Assembly (NCBI GenBank): GCA_023954375.1
Contig: JAMLIC010000016.1
Coordinates: forward strand, 112,041 to 176,040
Direction: 5' to 3'
Length of the DNA stretch: 64,000 nt
From: Planctomycetota bacterium
GTDB lineage: Bacteria; Planctomycetota; J058
A model generated the notes under the pieces. It did not search any database, had not been told where the DNA came from, and saw only the letters and a list, made by a program, of their open reading frames with translations. The stretch's first letter is position 1, and every line of letters starts with the position of its first letter. Positions 42,601 through 50,742 of the stretch are shown piece after piece. Both the position numbers and the translations under genes were made by a program.

Positions 42601-42993
42601 GAGGTGCCCCCCGGCGACGAGCAGGTCGGCGAGCGAGTCGCCCGCCCGGTCGCGGCCGGCGCGCGCGCGCTCGAGGAGCCCGCGGAGGAGGTCGAGGGGC
42701 AGGCGCCCCGCCGCGTGCAGGCGGCGCGCGAGGGCCGTGTCCTCGGGCCGCCCGCCCGGGTCGTCCTCGAGCCCGTCGTCGATCCCACCCTCGAGCCAGC
42801 GGGCGAGCTCGCCCGCGCCGAGCAGGCCGCGCGCCACGAGGAGGTCGCCCAGCGTCAGCCCGCCCGGGCGGTCCCCGCGCGCCTCGCGCAGGAGGCCCTG
42901 GAGGGCCTCGAGCGGCAGGCGGCCCGCGGCGTGGAGGCGCCGCGCCAGGGCGGTGTCCTGCGGGGGGGCCCCCTGTGGGTCGAAAGGATCCAC
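39622..42993 (-). CDS. Ser/Thr kinase with duplicated N-terminal module and TPR-like tail, frame-disrupted
   Basis: GTG 42993 opens two tandem copies (about residues 12-75 and 82-145) of a module beginning DTALARRLHAAGRLPL, similar to GspE-N-like heads. The kinase (about 158-425) is complete: GQGGMGQVYL, Lys192, HRDLKPAN (Asp285), DFG at 303. A membrane helix follows at about 434-455. The extracytoplasmic part is Ala/Arg-rich repeat-like helices, but the correct frame switches three times: near 41322 (continues in the frame read by 40311-41099), near 40390 (back) and near 40130 (on to the stop at 39636, ending LPYHPPAE). The annotated open frame is therefore partly nonsense. Either small indels are sequencing errors or the sensor half is decaying. 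The kinase half appears intact. Confidence 0.85.
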   Translation of the reverse strand: MDPFDPQGAPPQDTALARRLHAAGRLPLEALQGLLREARGDRPGGLTLGDLLVARGLLGAGELARWLEGGIDDGLEDDPGGRPEDTALARRLHAAGRLPLDLLRGLLERARAGRDRAGDSLADLLVAGGHLVSDEVARFSLDGGGGAPAPVIPTAAGPRFDDYRVLDAVGQGGMGQVYLVEHATTGARYALKTLPLDARPDLRERFRREAQAMATVDQHPGVAKVHAFGEAQGHLYYVMDLVTGGDLHARLAARGRLAPREAAALVRDLARAVAHVHARGVLHRDLKPANVLFDERGRPKLVDFGLARLAGADALTRTGMTLGTPSYMPPEQVEGRREEIDARSDVYGLGALLYHALTGQPPFCGPTAMNTLSLVLRERPRPPRDLAPDVPAGLEAVCLRALEKRPADRHPTADDLARALEPFATGVAPARRSRGPAVAVAGLLGVVGAALAAWLLVGGDPVRGHLAAGRHADAWAAARAAPARRAALETRVLAALAARGAALVGDRRHDEAAALLAPVVSDVAASSPLDGAAARALGVLVRARLARGEAGEARALAPARRGRAGGGPARVPRARPRGPRAPRARGLPPRRPGAARAAARQGGRRPAPGRARAARRGARLGRGRRGRGGAGRARRPLRARAARRRGGGARGAAAAGGRRPVGRGDRPRARGAPGPRRAPRRRGVGPRGRRAAARPGGGPAGRLRAGPGRLVGRAAPGGRRRRRAAPARARGWGRRAGRGRARRAGPAAGGRAGPGRGGARRGAARRPHGAAVAGRPRGDGPRGGGVGGGARARPPRAAGAGGGRARPGGARVGRARRARGRPPARRGRGRAGGARGARRAAARGARGGAPAPPSPVGALGGRRRPAGGPGLEALRARQEALTADGLQVLDRLEVIASGARGRPDRVLTLADRLASRPPFEDPAGTDALRLETALAEAAAAAAAAWRAREGALRDGLRGRARRARGRARAQGRAGRAPGAPARARRARLRRRLGRAALPRAGHGPAPARAGLAPRAGRVPPAGGRGRRGPSGAGRVRVVARRAPRAPRLPGGGPRGARGRRGRPRRRPGPGRGARGPGRARRPGPRPAPGPVADRRRDAPRARARLAAAGRAALPPAGGVIRQA

Positions 42994-43068
42994 TCGTCAT
43001 GAGGCTGACCCCGCCGCGGCCCCCGCGCCACCCTGGAAGGGACCCGCGCCGGCGCCGTTCTCGCGGGC

Positions 43069-43674
43069 ATGACGACGACGATCGGCCTGATCGCGCGCTT
43101 CCGCCCGGTGCACCTCGCCCACGCGGCGCTCCTGGACGCGGTGTGCGCGCGCGCGGGCCCCGGCGGGCGGGTGCTCGTGGGGGTCGGCAGCGCGAACCGC
43201 TACGGGGCGCGCAACCCGTTCACGGCCGGCGAGGCGAGCGTGATGGTCGAGGCGGTCCTCCGGGGGCGGCACGCCAACTACGCGCTGCTGGGCGTGCCCG
43301 ACCTCGGCCACGGCCCGCGCTGGCGCGACCTCGTGCGCGACCTCCTGGGCCCCCTCGACCTGTTCGTCACGGCCAACCCCTACGTGCGGGACCTGCTCGC
43401 GGGCGTCTACCCGCTGGCCCACCCGCGCGACCTCGTGCCGCGCGCGCGGCACGTGCGGGTCTCGGGCGAGACGGTGCGGCGGGCCATGGCCCGCGGCGGG
43501 GACGGCTGGCGACACCTCGTGCCGTGCGAGGTGGCGGCGGTCCTCGAGCGGTTCGGCCTCGTGGAGCGGTTCCGGCGCGAGTTCGGGCTCTCCACGCTGG
43601 CCCTGGAGACGGCCGGGGCGGCGGCGACGTCGCCCACGGCCGCGGAGGAGGAGCGACATGTACTGCTGGGGTGA
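43069..43674 (+). CDS. Nicotinamide-nucleotide adenylyltransferase-like protein
   Basis: A protein of 201 residues with the nucleotidyltransferase signature of archaeal-type NMN adenylyltransferase: IGLIARFRPVHLAHAALLDA (matching the GRFQPxHxGH motif, His15 and His18), VGVGSANRYGARNPFTAGEA (GS...NPFTAGE) and VSGETVRRAM (the ISGTxIR motif). It would join NMN or a related nucleotide to ATP. NadE, encoded 2.5 kb downstream, would complete NAD formation. The N-terminal motif has Ala-Arg-Phe-Arg where Gly-Arg-Phe-Gln is usual. The stop overlaps the VWA gene by 17 bases. Confidence 0.85.
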   Translation: MTTTIGLIARFRPVHLAHAALLDAVCARAGPGGRVLVGVGSANRYGARNPFTAGEASVMVEAVLRGRHANYALLGVPDLGHGPRWRDLVRDLLGPLDLFVTANPYVRDLLAGVYPLAHPRDLVPRARHVRVSGETVRRAMARGGDGWRHLVPCEVAAVLERFGLVERFRREFGLSTLALETAGAAATSPTAAEEERHVLLG

Positions 43675-44551
43675 CGACGTCAGCGACTGGAACGACCCGG
43701 GCGCCTACCGGTTCACGGGCTCGGCGCAGGCGCAGCAGGCGCGCGCGCAGGCCGCGAAGGCGAGCAAGGACCGCGGCGGGCGGACCTACCTGAAGCGGCA
43801 GGCGCCGAACATGGACCTGGCGACCCCGCGCAAGACGATCGTGAGCCGCAGCGCCCACCCGGTCGTCGTGGCCGTGGACGTGACCGGCTCCATGCAGCAC
43901 TGGCCGGCGGAGATCTTCGACCGCCTGCCGCTGCTCTACCAGACGCTCTCGCAGTACCGCGAGGACGTCGAGGTGTCGTTCGTGGCGCTGGGCGACGCGA
44001 CCTGCGACCGGTTCCCGCTCCAGGTGACCGACTTCCGCCGGGGGGTCGGCCTCGAGGACACGCTCGCCGCGCTCTACGGCGAGGGGGGCGGGGGCGGGCA
44101 GGCGCGCGAGAGCTACGAGCTCCTCGCCTACACGCTGCTCCACCGGGCGCAGGCGCCCGAGGCGGCGCGGCCGTTCCTGATCCTCTACGGCGACGAGGGG
44201 TTCTACGAGCAGGTGAACCCCGCGATCGTCAAGGCGCTCCTGGGCGACGACCTGCCCGAGCCGCTCGACTCGCGGCGCCTGTGGCGCGCCGTGGCCGAGG
44301 CCTGGAACGTCTACCACCTGCGCAAGCCCTACCACGGGCAGCAGGAGAAGCAGATCCTCGCCCAGTGGCAGGACGTCCTCGGCCCCGAGCGGGTGATCGC
44401 GCTCGACGACGAGCAGCGCGCGGTCGACCTGGCGCTCGGGCTGATCGCGCGGTCCTGGGGCCACTTCGACGACTTCGAGCGCAACATGACCGCGCGCCAG
44501 CCGGTCGAGAAGGTCGCGGCGCTCGCCGCGCGGCTGAAGGGGATCGCGTGA
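43658..44551 (+). CDS. VWA-like domain protein
   Basis: A protein of 297 residues, start ATG 43658 preceded by GAGGAGGAG and overlapping the upstream gene. The region 65-215 resembles a von Willebrand A fold: PVVVAVDVTGSM (MIDAS DxTGS, Asp74), VEVSFVALGDATCDRFPLQV, a Gly-rich GEGGGGGQARESYELLAYTL loop (the MIDAS Thr loop) and FLILYGDEGFYEQV. The N-terminal 60 residues and the long C-terminal helical part are unfamiliar. Cytoplasmic. VWA proteins bind partners in metal-dependent fashion. Gene overlap with both neighbours suggests that all three products are needed in fixed proportion. Confidence 0.78.
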   Translation: MYCWGDDVSDWNDPGAYRFTGSAQAQQARAQAAKASKDRGGRTYLKRQAPNMDLATPRKTIVSRSAHPVVVAVDVTGSMQHWPAEIFDRLPLLYQTLSQYREDVEVSFVALGDATCDRFPLQVTDFRRGVGLEDTLAALYGEGGGGGQARESYELLAYTLLHRAQAPEAARPFLILYGDEGFYEQVNPAIVKALLGDDLPEPLDSRRLWRAVAEAWNVYHLRKPYHGQQEKQILAQWQDVLGPERVIALDDEQRAVDLALGLIARSWGHFDDFERNMTARQPVEKVAALAARLKGIA

Positions 44552-45438
44552 CGCGCGCCGGCGTGATCGTGACCGTGCCCCCGCACGCGACCTTCCTCGA
44601 GGAGGTCGCGGCGCACCCGCTCGTCGTGGGCCTCCGGCTGAACACGGTCATGCCGGTGCGCGGCCCGCTCGAGGGCGTCCTCGAGCGGCTCGCCGGTCTC
44701 GGCCGCCCGCTGTGGGTCGACCTCAAGGGGCGCCAGCTGCGCGTGGCCGAGGCGGCCGTGCCGCCCTTCACGGCGGTGCGGCTGTCGCGCCGCGTCCGCC
44801 TGCGCACCCCGGCCGTGGCGCTCTTCGGCGGCGGGCGCGAGGCCGTGCGGGTGCTCGAGGTCGACGGCGACCGGCTGATCCTCGAGGACGGCCCGCGCCG
44901 CGTCGTCGGCCCCGGGGAGTCGGTGAACATCCCCGCCGCCGACCTCGAGGTCGAGGGTGTGCTCACGGCCGGCGACGAGGCGTGGGTCCGCGCGTCGCGG
45001 GCGCTCGGCCTCCACGACTACATGCTCTCGTTCGCCGAGCAGGCGGCGGACATCGACGCCGTGCGCGCCCTCGACCCCGAGGCGCGCGTGGTCGCCAAGG
45101 TCGAGAGCCGGCGCGGGCTCGCCCTCGCGCGCGAGCGCCTCGGCGGGGTGCGGCTCATGGCCGCCCGCGGCGACCTCTACCTGGAGCTCGACCGGCCGCA
45201 CCACGTGCTCCAGGCCATGAAGGACGTGATCGCCGCCGACCCGGAGGCGATCGTCGCCAGCCGCCTCTGCGAGTCGCTCGCCCGCGGCCTCGAGCCCAGC
45301 TGCCAGGACATCACCGACGCGGCCTACGCGCTGTCGCTCGGCTACCGGACGCTGCTCCTCGGCGACGAGGTGTGCCTGCGGCGGGAGAGCGTGCTGTCGG
45401 CGCTGAACCTGCTGGAGGCGGTGGTCGGCGTCGAGTGA
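44548..45438 (+). CDS. Pyruvate-kinase-like protein, divergent
   Basis: A protein of 296 residues starting at GTG 44548 inside the previous stop. Pyruvate-kinase-type features: LWVDLKGRQLRVAEAA (matching the MLDTKGPEIR strand), a barrel-inserted beta domain (residues about 85-135), VVAKVESRRGLALARERLGG (KIENxxG) and LMAARGDLYLEL (MVARGDLGVE). The end (SCQDITDAAYALSLGYRTLL, GDEVCLRRESVLSALNLLEA) fits the A-domain helices. It is about 170 residues shorter than classical pyruvate kinase and lacks the C-terminal regulatory domain. Proteins like this probably act on a different enol-type phosphate. The reaction is unassigned. Confidence 0.75.
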   Translation: MTRAGVIVTVPPHATFLEEVAAHPLVVGLRLNTVMPVRGPLEGVLERLAGLGRPLWVDLKGRQLRVAEAAVPPFTAVRLSRRVRLRTPAVALFGGGREAVRVLEVDGDRLILEDGPRRVVGPGESVNIPAADLEVEGVLTAGDEAWVRASRALGLHDYMLSFAEQAADIDAVRALDPEARVVAKVESRRGLALARERLGGVRLMAARGDLYLELDRPHHVLQAMKDVIAADPEAIVASRLCESLARGLEPSCQDITDAAYALSLGYRTLLLGDEVCLRRESVLSALNLLEAVVGVE

Positions 45439-45439
45439 T

Positions 45440-45534
45440 TCGACACGAAGGCCACGGAGGTCGACGGGAGGGCACGGAGATCCAGCCTTCTTCTTCGTGT
45501 CCTCTCGTCGAACTTCGTCGCCTCCGTGTCACGT
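45440..45534. repeat. Intergenic element with crossing inverted repeats
   Basis: GACACGAAG (45442-45450) pairs with CTTCGTGTC (45493-45501), and CACGGAGG (45453-45460) pairs with CCTCCGTG (45521-45528). The pairings cross, so a pseudoknot or two alternative hairpins are possible. The GACACGAAGGCCACGGAGG wording resembles intergenic repeats found in many copies in some bacteria. It separates the pyruvate-kinase-like gene from nadE and may act as a terminator. Confidence 0.6.
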
Positions 45535-45563
45535 CTCCTGCCTCGACCCGAACGGACCTCACC

Positions 45564-47153
45564 ATGAAGCTCGCCCTCGCCCAGGTCTCCACCACCGTCG
45601 GCGACGTCGCCGGCAACGTCGACCGCCTCGAGCGCGCGATCGCGCGCGCGGCGCTCCTCGGCGCCGAGGTCGCGCTCCTCCCGGAGATGGCCCTCACCGG
45701 CTACCCGCCGCGCGACCTGCTCCTCGACCCTGGGCTCGTCCGCGCGGCCCGCGACGGCCTCGCGCGCCTGGCCCGCGCCGCCCACGCGGTCGCCCCCGGG
45801 CTCGTCGTGGTCGTCGGCGCGCCCGTCGACGGCCCGCCGGGGCCGACCGGCCGCCGGCTGCGCAACGCCGCCGTCGTGCTCCACGGCGGGCGCGTCGTGG
45901 CGACCCGCGGCAAGGCGCTCCTCCCCTGCGACGACGTGTTCCTCGAGCCGCGCTGGTTCACGCCCGATGACGGCCCGGCGCGGCCGGTCGAGCTCCCCCT
46001 GCGCGGCGGCGCGCGGCGCGTCGGGCTCCTCGTGTGCGAGGACCTGTGGGACGAGGCCTACGCGCGCGCGCCGGCGCGCGAGCTCCTCGAGCAGGGCGCC
46101 GACGCCCTCCTGTGCCTGAACGCGTCGCCCTACCGCGCGGGCGTCCGCGCCGAGCGCCTGCGCCTGGCGCGCCGGCCGCAGGTGCCGCTGGCGTACGTCA
46201 ACGCCGTCGGCGGCGAGGACGAGCTCGTGTTCGACGGCGCCTCGTTCGCGGTCGACGCGCGCGGCCGCCTCCTCGCCGCCCTGCCGGCGTGCGAGGAGGC
46301 CGTGGCGCTCGTGGACCTCGACGCGCCCGGCGCCCTCGCCGATGACGCGCTCCTCGCCCCCGACGACGCGGCCACGCGGGAGGCGCTCGTCCTCGGCCTG
46401 GCCGACTTCTGCCGCAAGAACCGCCTGCCGGGCGCCGTCGTGGGCGTCTCGGGCGGCGTCGACTCGGCGCTCGTCCTGGCGCTTGCGGCCGACGCCCTCG
46501 GCCCCGCGCGCGTCACCGCCGTGCACCTCCCCTCGCGCTTCACCAGCCGGCGCTCGACCGACGACGCGCGCGCCCTGTGCGCCGCGCTCGGGGTCCGGCT
46601 CGACGTCGTGGCCCTCGAGCCCCTGCACGCCGCGGCCGCGGCGCTGCTCGAGGGCTGCCTCCCGGGGGGCCTCGGGGCCACGGGCGCCGAGAACGTCCAG
46701 GCGCGCCTGCGCGCGCTGGTCCTCATGGGCTTCGTCAACCGGCTGGGCGGGCTCCTCCTCAACACGAGCAACAAGACGGAGCTGGCGCTCGGCTACGGCA
46801 CCCTCTACGGGGACATGGCGGGCGGCCTGGCGCCGATCGCCGACCTGACGAAGCTGGACGTGTGGCGCCTGGCCGCCGCGGACCCGCGGGTCCCGCGGGC
46901 GATCGTGGAGCGGACGCCGACCGCCGAGCTCGCGCCGGACCAGGTCGACCCGTTCGACTACCCGCGGGTCGCGCCCGCGATCGAGGCGCTCGTCCTCGGC
47001 GATGACCAGGACGTCGCGCCCGACCTGGCCGTCCGCGTCGCACGCGCCGAGTTCAAGCGGCGGCAGGCGCCGCCGGGGCTGAAGGTGACGGCGCGCGCGT
47101 TCGGGCCTGGGCGGCTCGTGCCGATCACCTGGTCGCGGTGGCCGACCGCGTGA
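45564..47153 (+). CDS. nadE: Glutamine-dependent NAD synthetase
   Basis: ATG 45564 gives a protein of 529 residues, the normal length for the two-domain form. The N-terminal nitrilase-type glutaminase domain (1-265) has the catalytic triad: Glu41 in LLPEMALTGYPP, Lys117 in RGKALLP and Cys158 in LLVCEDLWDE. The C-terminal synthetase domain starts with the ATP-pyrophosphatase loop GVSGGVDSALVLAL (about 294-307) and continues with ENVQARLRALVLMGFVNRLG, LLLNTSNKTELALGYGTLYG and DMAGGLAPIADLTKLDVWRL. It makes NAD from nicotinic acid adenine dinucleotide, ATP and glutamine in the cytoplasm. The hexapeptide-level motifs are all intact. Confidence 0.97.
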   Translation: MKLALAQVSTTVGDVAGNVDRLERAIARAALLGAEVALLPEMALTGYPPRDLLLDPGLVRAARDGLARLARAAHAVAPGLVVVVGAPVDGPPGPTGRRLRNAAVVLHGGRVVATRGKALLPCDDVFLEPRWFTPDDGPARPVELPLRGGARRVGLLVCEDLWDEAYARAPARELLEQGADALLCLNASPYRAGVRAERLRLARRPQVPLAYVNAVGGEDELVFDGASFAVDARGRLLAALPACEEAVALVDLDAPGALADDALLAPDDAATREALVLGLADFCRKNRLPGAVVGVSGGVDSALVLALAADALGPARVTAVHLPSRFTSRRSTDDARALCAALGVRLDVVALEPLHAAAAALLEGCLPGGLGATGAENVQARLRALVLMGFVNRLGGLLLNTSNKTELALGYGTLYGDMAGGLAPIADLTKLDVWRLAAADPRVPRAIVERTPTAELAPDQVDPFDYPRVAPAIEALVLGDDQDVAPDLAVRVARAEFKRRQAPPGLKVTARAFGPGRLVPITWSRWPTA

Positions 47154-47184
47154 CGCCCCGTCCCCTCGCGGGGACGCGCGGCCC

Positions 47185-50100
47185 ATGACCCGACGATCCG
47201 GCGTACCATCGATGACTCCCGTGGCCACACCGGAGTCGTCCGCCGCCGCTCGCCCCTCGCCCGCGCTCGTCCTCGTGCGCCTGGGAGCGGACGGGGTCGT
47301 GCGCTGGGTCGGGCCCGGCGCCGAGGCGCTCGGGGTCGACCTCGCCGTCGGCGCGCCACTGCCGCTGATCGACCCGGAGGCCCTGGGCGGCCCTCCGCTG
47401 GCCGGCGAGCGCCTCGCCCTCCGCGGGCCCGACGGCCGCCCCCGGGCCCTGCGCGCATGGACCACGCCGGGGAACGAGACGGTTCTCGCCCTGCAGCCGC
47501 TGGACGAGGGCGGCCTCCTCGCCGAGGCGGCCCGGCTCTCGGCCGTGGTCGCGGCCCTGCCGCTGGGGGTGGGCGTCGTCGATGCCCGGGGCCGCACCCT
47601 GTCGCTCAACCCCGAGGGGCTGCGCCTGCACGGCCTCGCCTCCGAGGGCGAGATGCGGACGGTCCTGGCGCGCCCCTACGACGAGGTGTTCGAGCTCCGC
47701 GCCGCCGATGGCCGGCGCCTCGCGGTCGACGAGTGGCCGTTCGCCCGCGCCCTGCGGGGCGAGCCGGTCGTCGACATCGACATCTGGCTGCGCCGATTGC
47801 CGGACGGGGCGGCCCGGCTCGTGACCTACACCGCCGTCACCGAGCGGGGCGACGACGACGCCGTCCGGCTGGTCGTCTTCGTCATCCGCGACGTCACCGA
47901 GCGCCGCCGGCAGGAGACCCGCCTGCGCGAGTCGGAGGAGCGCTACCGCGCGCTCTTCGAGGCGATCGACGAGGGCTTCTGCGTGATCGAGATGCTCTTC
48001 GACGACGCCGGCGTCGCGACCGACTACCGCTTCCTCGAGGCCAACCCCGCCTTCGAGCGCCACACCGGGCTCGTGGGCGCGGTCGGCCGCACCGTCCGCG
48101 AGCTCGTCCCCGACCTGGACGCGTCGTGGTTCCGCATCTACGGCGAGGTCGCCTCGACGGGCGTGCCCCGCCGGTTCGAGAACCACGCCCCCGCCCTGAG
48201 CCGCTGGTTCGACGTCTACGCCCTCCCCGTCGGCCCGCGGGAGCAGCGCCGGGTGGCGCTCCTGTTCACCGACGTCACCCGGCGCAAGGCGACCGAGCGG
48301 GCGCTGCGGGACGTGGAGGAGCGCTACCGGCTGCTCGGCCGCGCCACCAACGACGTGATCTGGGACTGGGACCTGGCCACCGACCGGCTCGACTGGAACG
48401 AGGCGGTGCTCCAGCACTTCGGCTGCCCGCGCGAGGCGCTCGGCCCCACGATCGAGAGCTGGACCGAGCGGATCCACCCCGACGAGCGGGCCCGGGTCGT
48501 GGGCGGGATCCACGCCGCGATCGACGGCGGCCAGGAGGCCTGGTCGGACGAGTACCGCTTCCGCCGCAGCGACGGCTCGTACGCCACCTTCCTCGACCGC
48601 GGCTACATCGCGCGCGACGCCGACGGGCGCGCGGTCCGCATGATCGGCTCGATGCTCGACCTGACGGGGCGCCGTCAGGCGGAGGCGGCGCTGCGAGAGA
48701 GCGAGGCCCGCTTCCGCCGGCTGGCGGACGCCATGCCGCAGCTCGTGTGGGTGGCCCGGCCGGACGGTCACCACGAGTACTTCAACCAGCGCTGGTACGA
48801 CTACTCGGGGGCCACGCCGGCCGAGAGCGAGGGGGAGGGCTGGGCGCGCCTGCTCCACCCGGACGACCGCGCGCGGACGCTCGAGGCGTGGCGCGGCTGC
48901 CTGGCCAGCGGCGAGCCGTACGGCATCGAGTACCGCTTCCGCCGCGGCGCGGACGGGGCGTACCGCTGGTTCCTCGGCCGCGCCGAGCCGGTGCGCGACG
49001 AGGCCGGGGCGGTCGTGCGCTGGTTCGGGACCTGCACGGAGGTCGAGGAGCTGAAGCGTGCCCAGGAGGCGCTGCGCGACGCCGACCGGCGCAAGGACGA
49101 GTACCTGGCCATGCTCGCGCACGAGCTGCGGAACCCGTTGGCGCCGGTGCGCAACGCGGTGGAGCTCCTGCGCATGGTCGGGCCGCGCGCGCCGGCGCAG
49201 GAGCGGGCCACGGAGGTGATCGACCGGCAGGTCACGCACATGGCCCGCCTGATCGACGACCTGCTGGACGTCTCGCGCATCGCGCGCGGGCGGATCCAGC
49301 TCCAGCGGCAGCGCTGCGACCTGGCGCAGGTGGTCCGCCAGACGGCCGAGGACTACCGGGCCAACCTCGAGGCGAGCGGGCTGACCCTGGTCGTGCGCGC
49401 GCCGGCCGCGCCGCTGTGGGTCCAGGGCGACCGCACCCGCCTGGCGCAGATGGTCGGCAACCTGCTGCACAACGCGGGCAAGTTCACGCCGCGCGGCGGG
49501 CGCGTGACCGTCAGCGCCGCGGGGCAGCGCGACGACGTGCTCGTCACGGTCGAGGACACGGGGATCGGCCTGCCGCCGGACCTGCTGCCGCGCATCTTCG
49601 ATCCGTTCGCCCAGGCGGAGCAGGGCCCCGACCGCAGCGCCGGCGGCCTCGGGCTGGGGCTGCCGCTGGTGAAGGGGCTCGCCGAGCTCCACGGCGGCGG
49701 GGTCACGGCCGAGAGCGCCGGGCCGGGGCAGGGGGCCGCGTTCACCCTGCGCCTGCCCCTCGCGGCCGACGAGGCCGCCGCGGCGTCGGCCGCGCTGCCC
49801 GCGGGCGAGGAGGCCCCAGGGCTGCGGGTCGTGGTGATCGAGGACAACCGCGACGCGGCGGAGAGCCTCAGGGACCTGCTGACGATCGTCGGTCACGAGG
49901 TCCGCGTGGCGTTCGACGGCCGGGACGGGCTCGAGGCGGCCCGGGCGCTGCGGCCCGAGGTGGTGATCTGCGACCTCGGGCTCCCTGGCGGGCTCGACGG
50001 CTGCGCGGTGGCCCGGCGCCTCCGGGCCGAGCCGGCCACGGCGTCGGCGCTCCTGGTCGCGCTCTCCGGCTACGGCCAGGACGAGGACCGGCGGCGGACG

Positions 50101-50199
50101 CGCGAGGCCGGCTTCGACGCGCACCTCGTCAAGCCGGTCGGCTGGAGCGAGCTCGAGGCGGTCCTCGGGCGCGCGACGCCCCGCCGGCGGACCGGCTGA
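47185..50199 (+). CDS. Multi-PAS hybrid histidine kinase with C-terminal receiver
   Basis: A protein of 1004 residues, ATG 47185. A second ATG at 47212 is possible. Four PAS-like segments lie at about 115-245, 255-375, 380-505 and 510-630 (YRALFEAIDEGFCVIEMLFD, YRLLGRATNDVIWDWDLATD, FRRLADAMPQLVWVARPDGH, with PAC-type ends). The transmitter has MLAHELRNPLAPV with His646, then an N box (MVGNLLHNAGKFTP), G1 (VEDTGIGLP), F box (IFDPFAQAEQG) and G2 (GLGLGLPLVKG). The receiver at about 875-995 has Asp930 in VVICDLGLPGG and HLVKPVG. No membrane helix is seen, so it is a soluble sensor. No DNA-binding partner is adjacent. Confidence 0.95.
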   Translation: MTRRSGVPSMTPVATPESSAAARPSPALVLVRLGADGVVRWVGPGAEALGVDLAVGAPLPLIDPEALGGPPLAGERLALRGPDGRPRALRAWTTPGNETVLALQPLDEGGLLAEAARLSAVVAALPLGVGVVDARGRTLSLNPEGLRLHGLASEGEMRTVLARPYDEVFELRAADGRRLAVDEWPFARALRGEPVVDIDIWLRRLPDGAARLVTYTAVTERGDDDAVRLVVFVIRDVTERRRQETRLRESEERYRALFEAIDEGFCVIEMLFDDAGVATDYRFLEANPAFERHTGLVGAVGRTVRELVPDLDASWFRIYGEVASTGVPRRFENHAPALSRWFDVYALPVGPREQRRVALLFTDVTRRKATERALRDVEERYRLLGRATNDVIWDWDLATDRLDWNEAVLQHFGCPREALGPTIESWTERIHPDERARVVGGIHAAIDGGQEAWSDEYRFRRSDGSYATFLDRGYIARDADGRAVRMIGSMLDLTGRRQAEAALRESEARFRRLADAMPQLVWVARPDGHHEYFNQRWYDYSGATPAESEGEGWARLLHPDDRARTLEAWRGCLASGEPYGIEYRFRRGADGAYRWFLGRAEPVRDEAGAVVRWFGTCTEVEELKRAQEALRDADRRKDEYLAMLAHELRNPLAPVRNAVELLRMVGPRAPAQERATEVIDRQVTHMARLIDDLLDVSRIARGRIQLQRQRCDLAQVVRQTAEDYRANLEASGLTLVVRAPAAPLWVQGDRTRLAQMVGNLLHNAGKFTPRGGRVTVSAAGQRDDVLVTVEDTGIGLPPDLLPRIFDPFAQAEQGPDRSAGGLGLGLPLVKGLAELHGGGVTAESAGPGQGAAFTLRLPLAADEAAAASAALPAGEEAPGLRVVVIEDNRDAAESLRDLLTIVGHEVRVAFDGRDGLEAARALRPEVVICDLGLPGGLDGCAVARRLRAEPATASALLVALSGYGQDEDRRRTREAGFDAHLVKPVGWSELEAVLGRATPRRRTG

Positions 50200-50254
50200 C
50201 CTTGTCACCAGGGGCCTCCGCGCGAAGATCGAAGGACCGTCGTGGAGGAGGGCC

Positions 50255-50740
50255 ATGGGCGCGAGCTACGGGCTGGGGCTGACCGACTTCCTGGTGGCCG
50301 CGGACGCGAGCCGCGACGACCGGCTGGAGACCCTCCGCGCGATCACGCGCGCAGGCGGCGCGGCCGTGCGCGACGCGTTCGACGGCGAGGCGGTCGAGGT
50401 CGCGCCCGACGGGGCCGCGACGACGCTCGACCCGGCGCGGGCGGCGGCGCTCCGGGCCGCGATCGACGCCTCGAGCGGCCACGAGCCGTACCGCGCGTTC
50501 GAGTACCTCGAGGAGTTCTCGGTGTGCGTCGAGGGCGCGGCCGCCGCGGAGCCCGTCCCGCTGCCCGGCGGCGCGACGACCCGCCTCGCGCCGCTCGCGG
50601 CCTTCGTCGAGGCGCTCGACGAGCTGATCGGGCGCGAGGAGGCCGTGCGCGAGCCCTCGCGCGCGCTCCACCGGCGGCTGCGGGCGCTGTACGACGAGGC
50701 GCGCGCGCTCGGGCTGCCGCTGACGCTGGGGGACGCCTGA
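50255..50740 (+). CDS. Unknown cytoplasmic protein
   Basis: A 161-residue protein with ATG 50255 after GGAGGGCC. It opens MGASYGLGLTDFLVAADASR and has an acidic, Ala-rich helical composition, a central DASSGHEPYRAFEYLEEFSV segment and VEALDELIGREEAVREPSRA. There is no signal peptide or cysteine cluster. The family is not recognised. The stop is two bases before the start of the DUF2277 gene, so they form one operon. Confidence 0.65.
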   Translation: MGASYGLGLTDFLVAADASRDDRLETLRAITRAGGAAVRDAFDGEAVEVAPDGAATTLDPARAAALRAAIDASSGHEPYRAFEYLEEFSVCVEGAAAAEPVPLPGGATTRLAPLAAFVEALDELIGREEAVREPSRALHRRLRALYDEARALGLPLTLGDA

Positions 50741-50742
50741 CC

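Noticed and set aside
47125..50256. A 1043-residue minus-strand ORF
   Set aside because: Antisense to the hybrid histidine kinase, with no domain motif.
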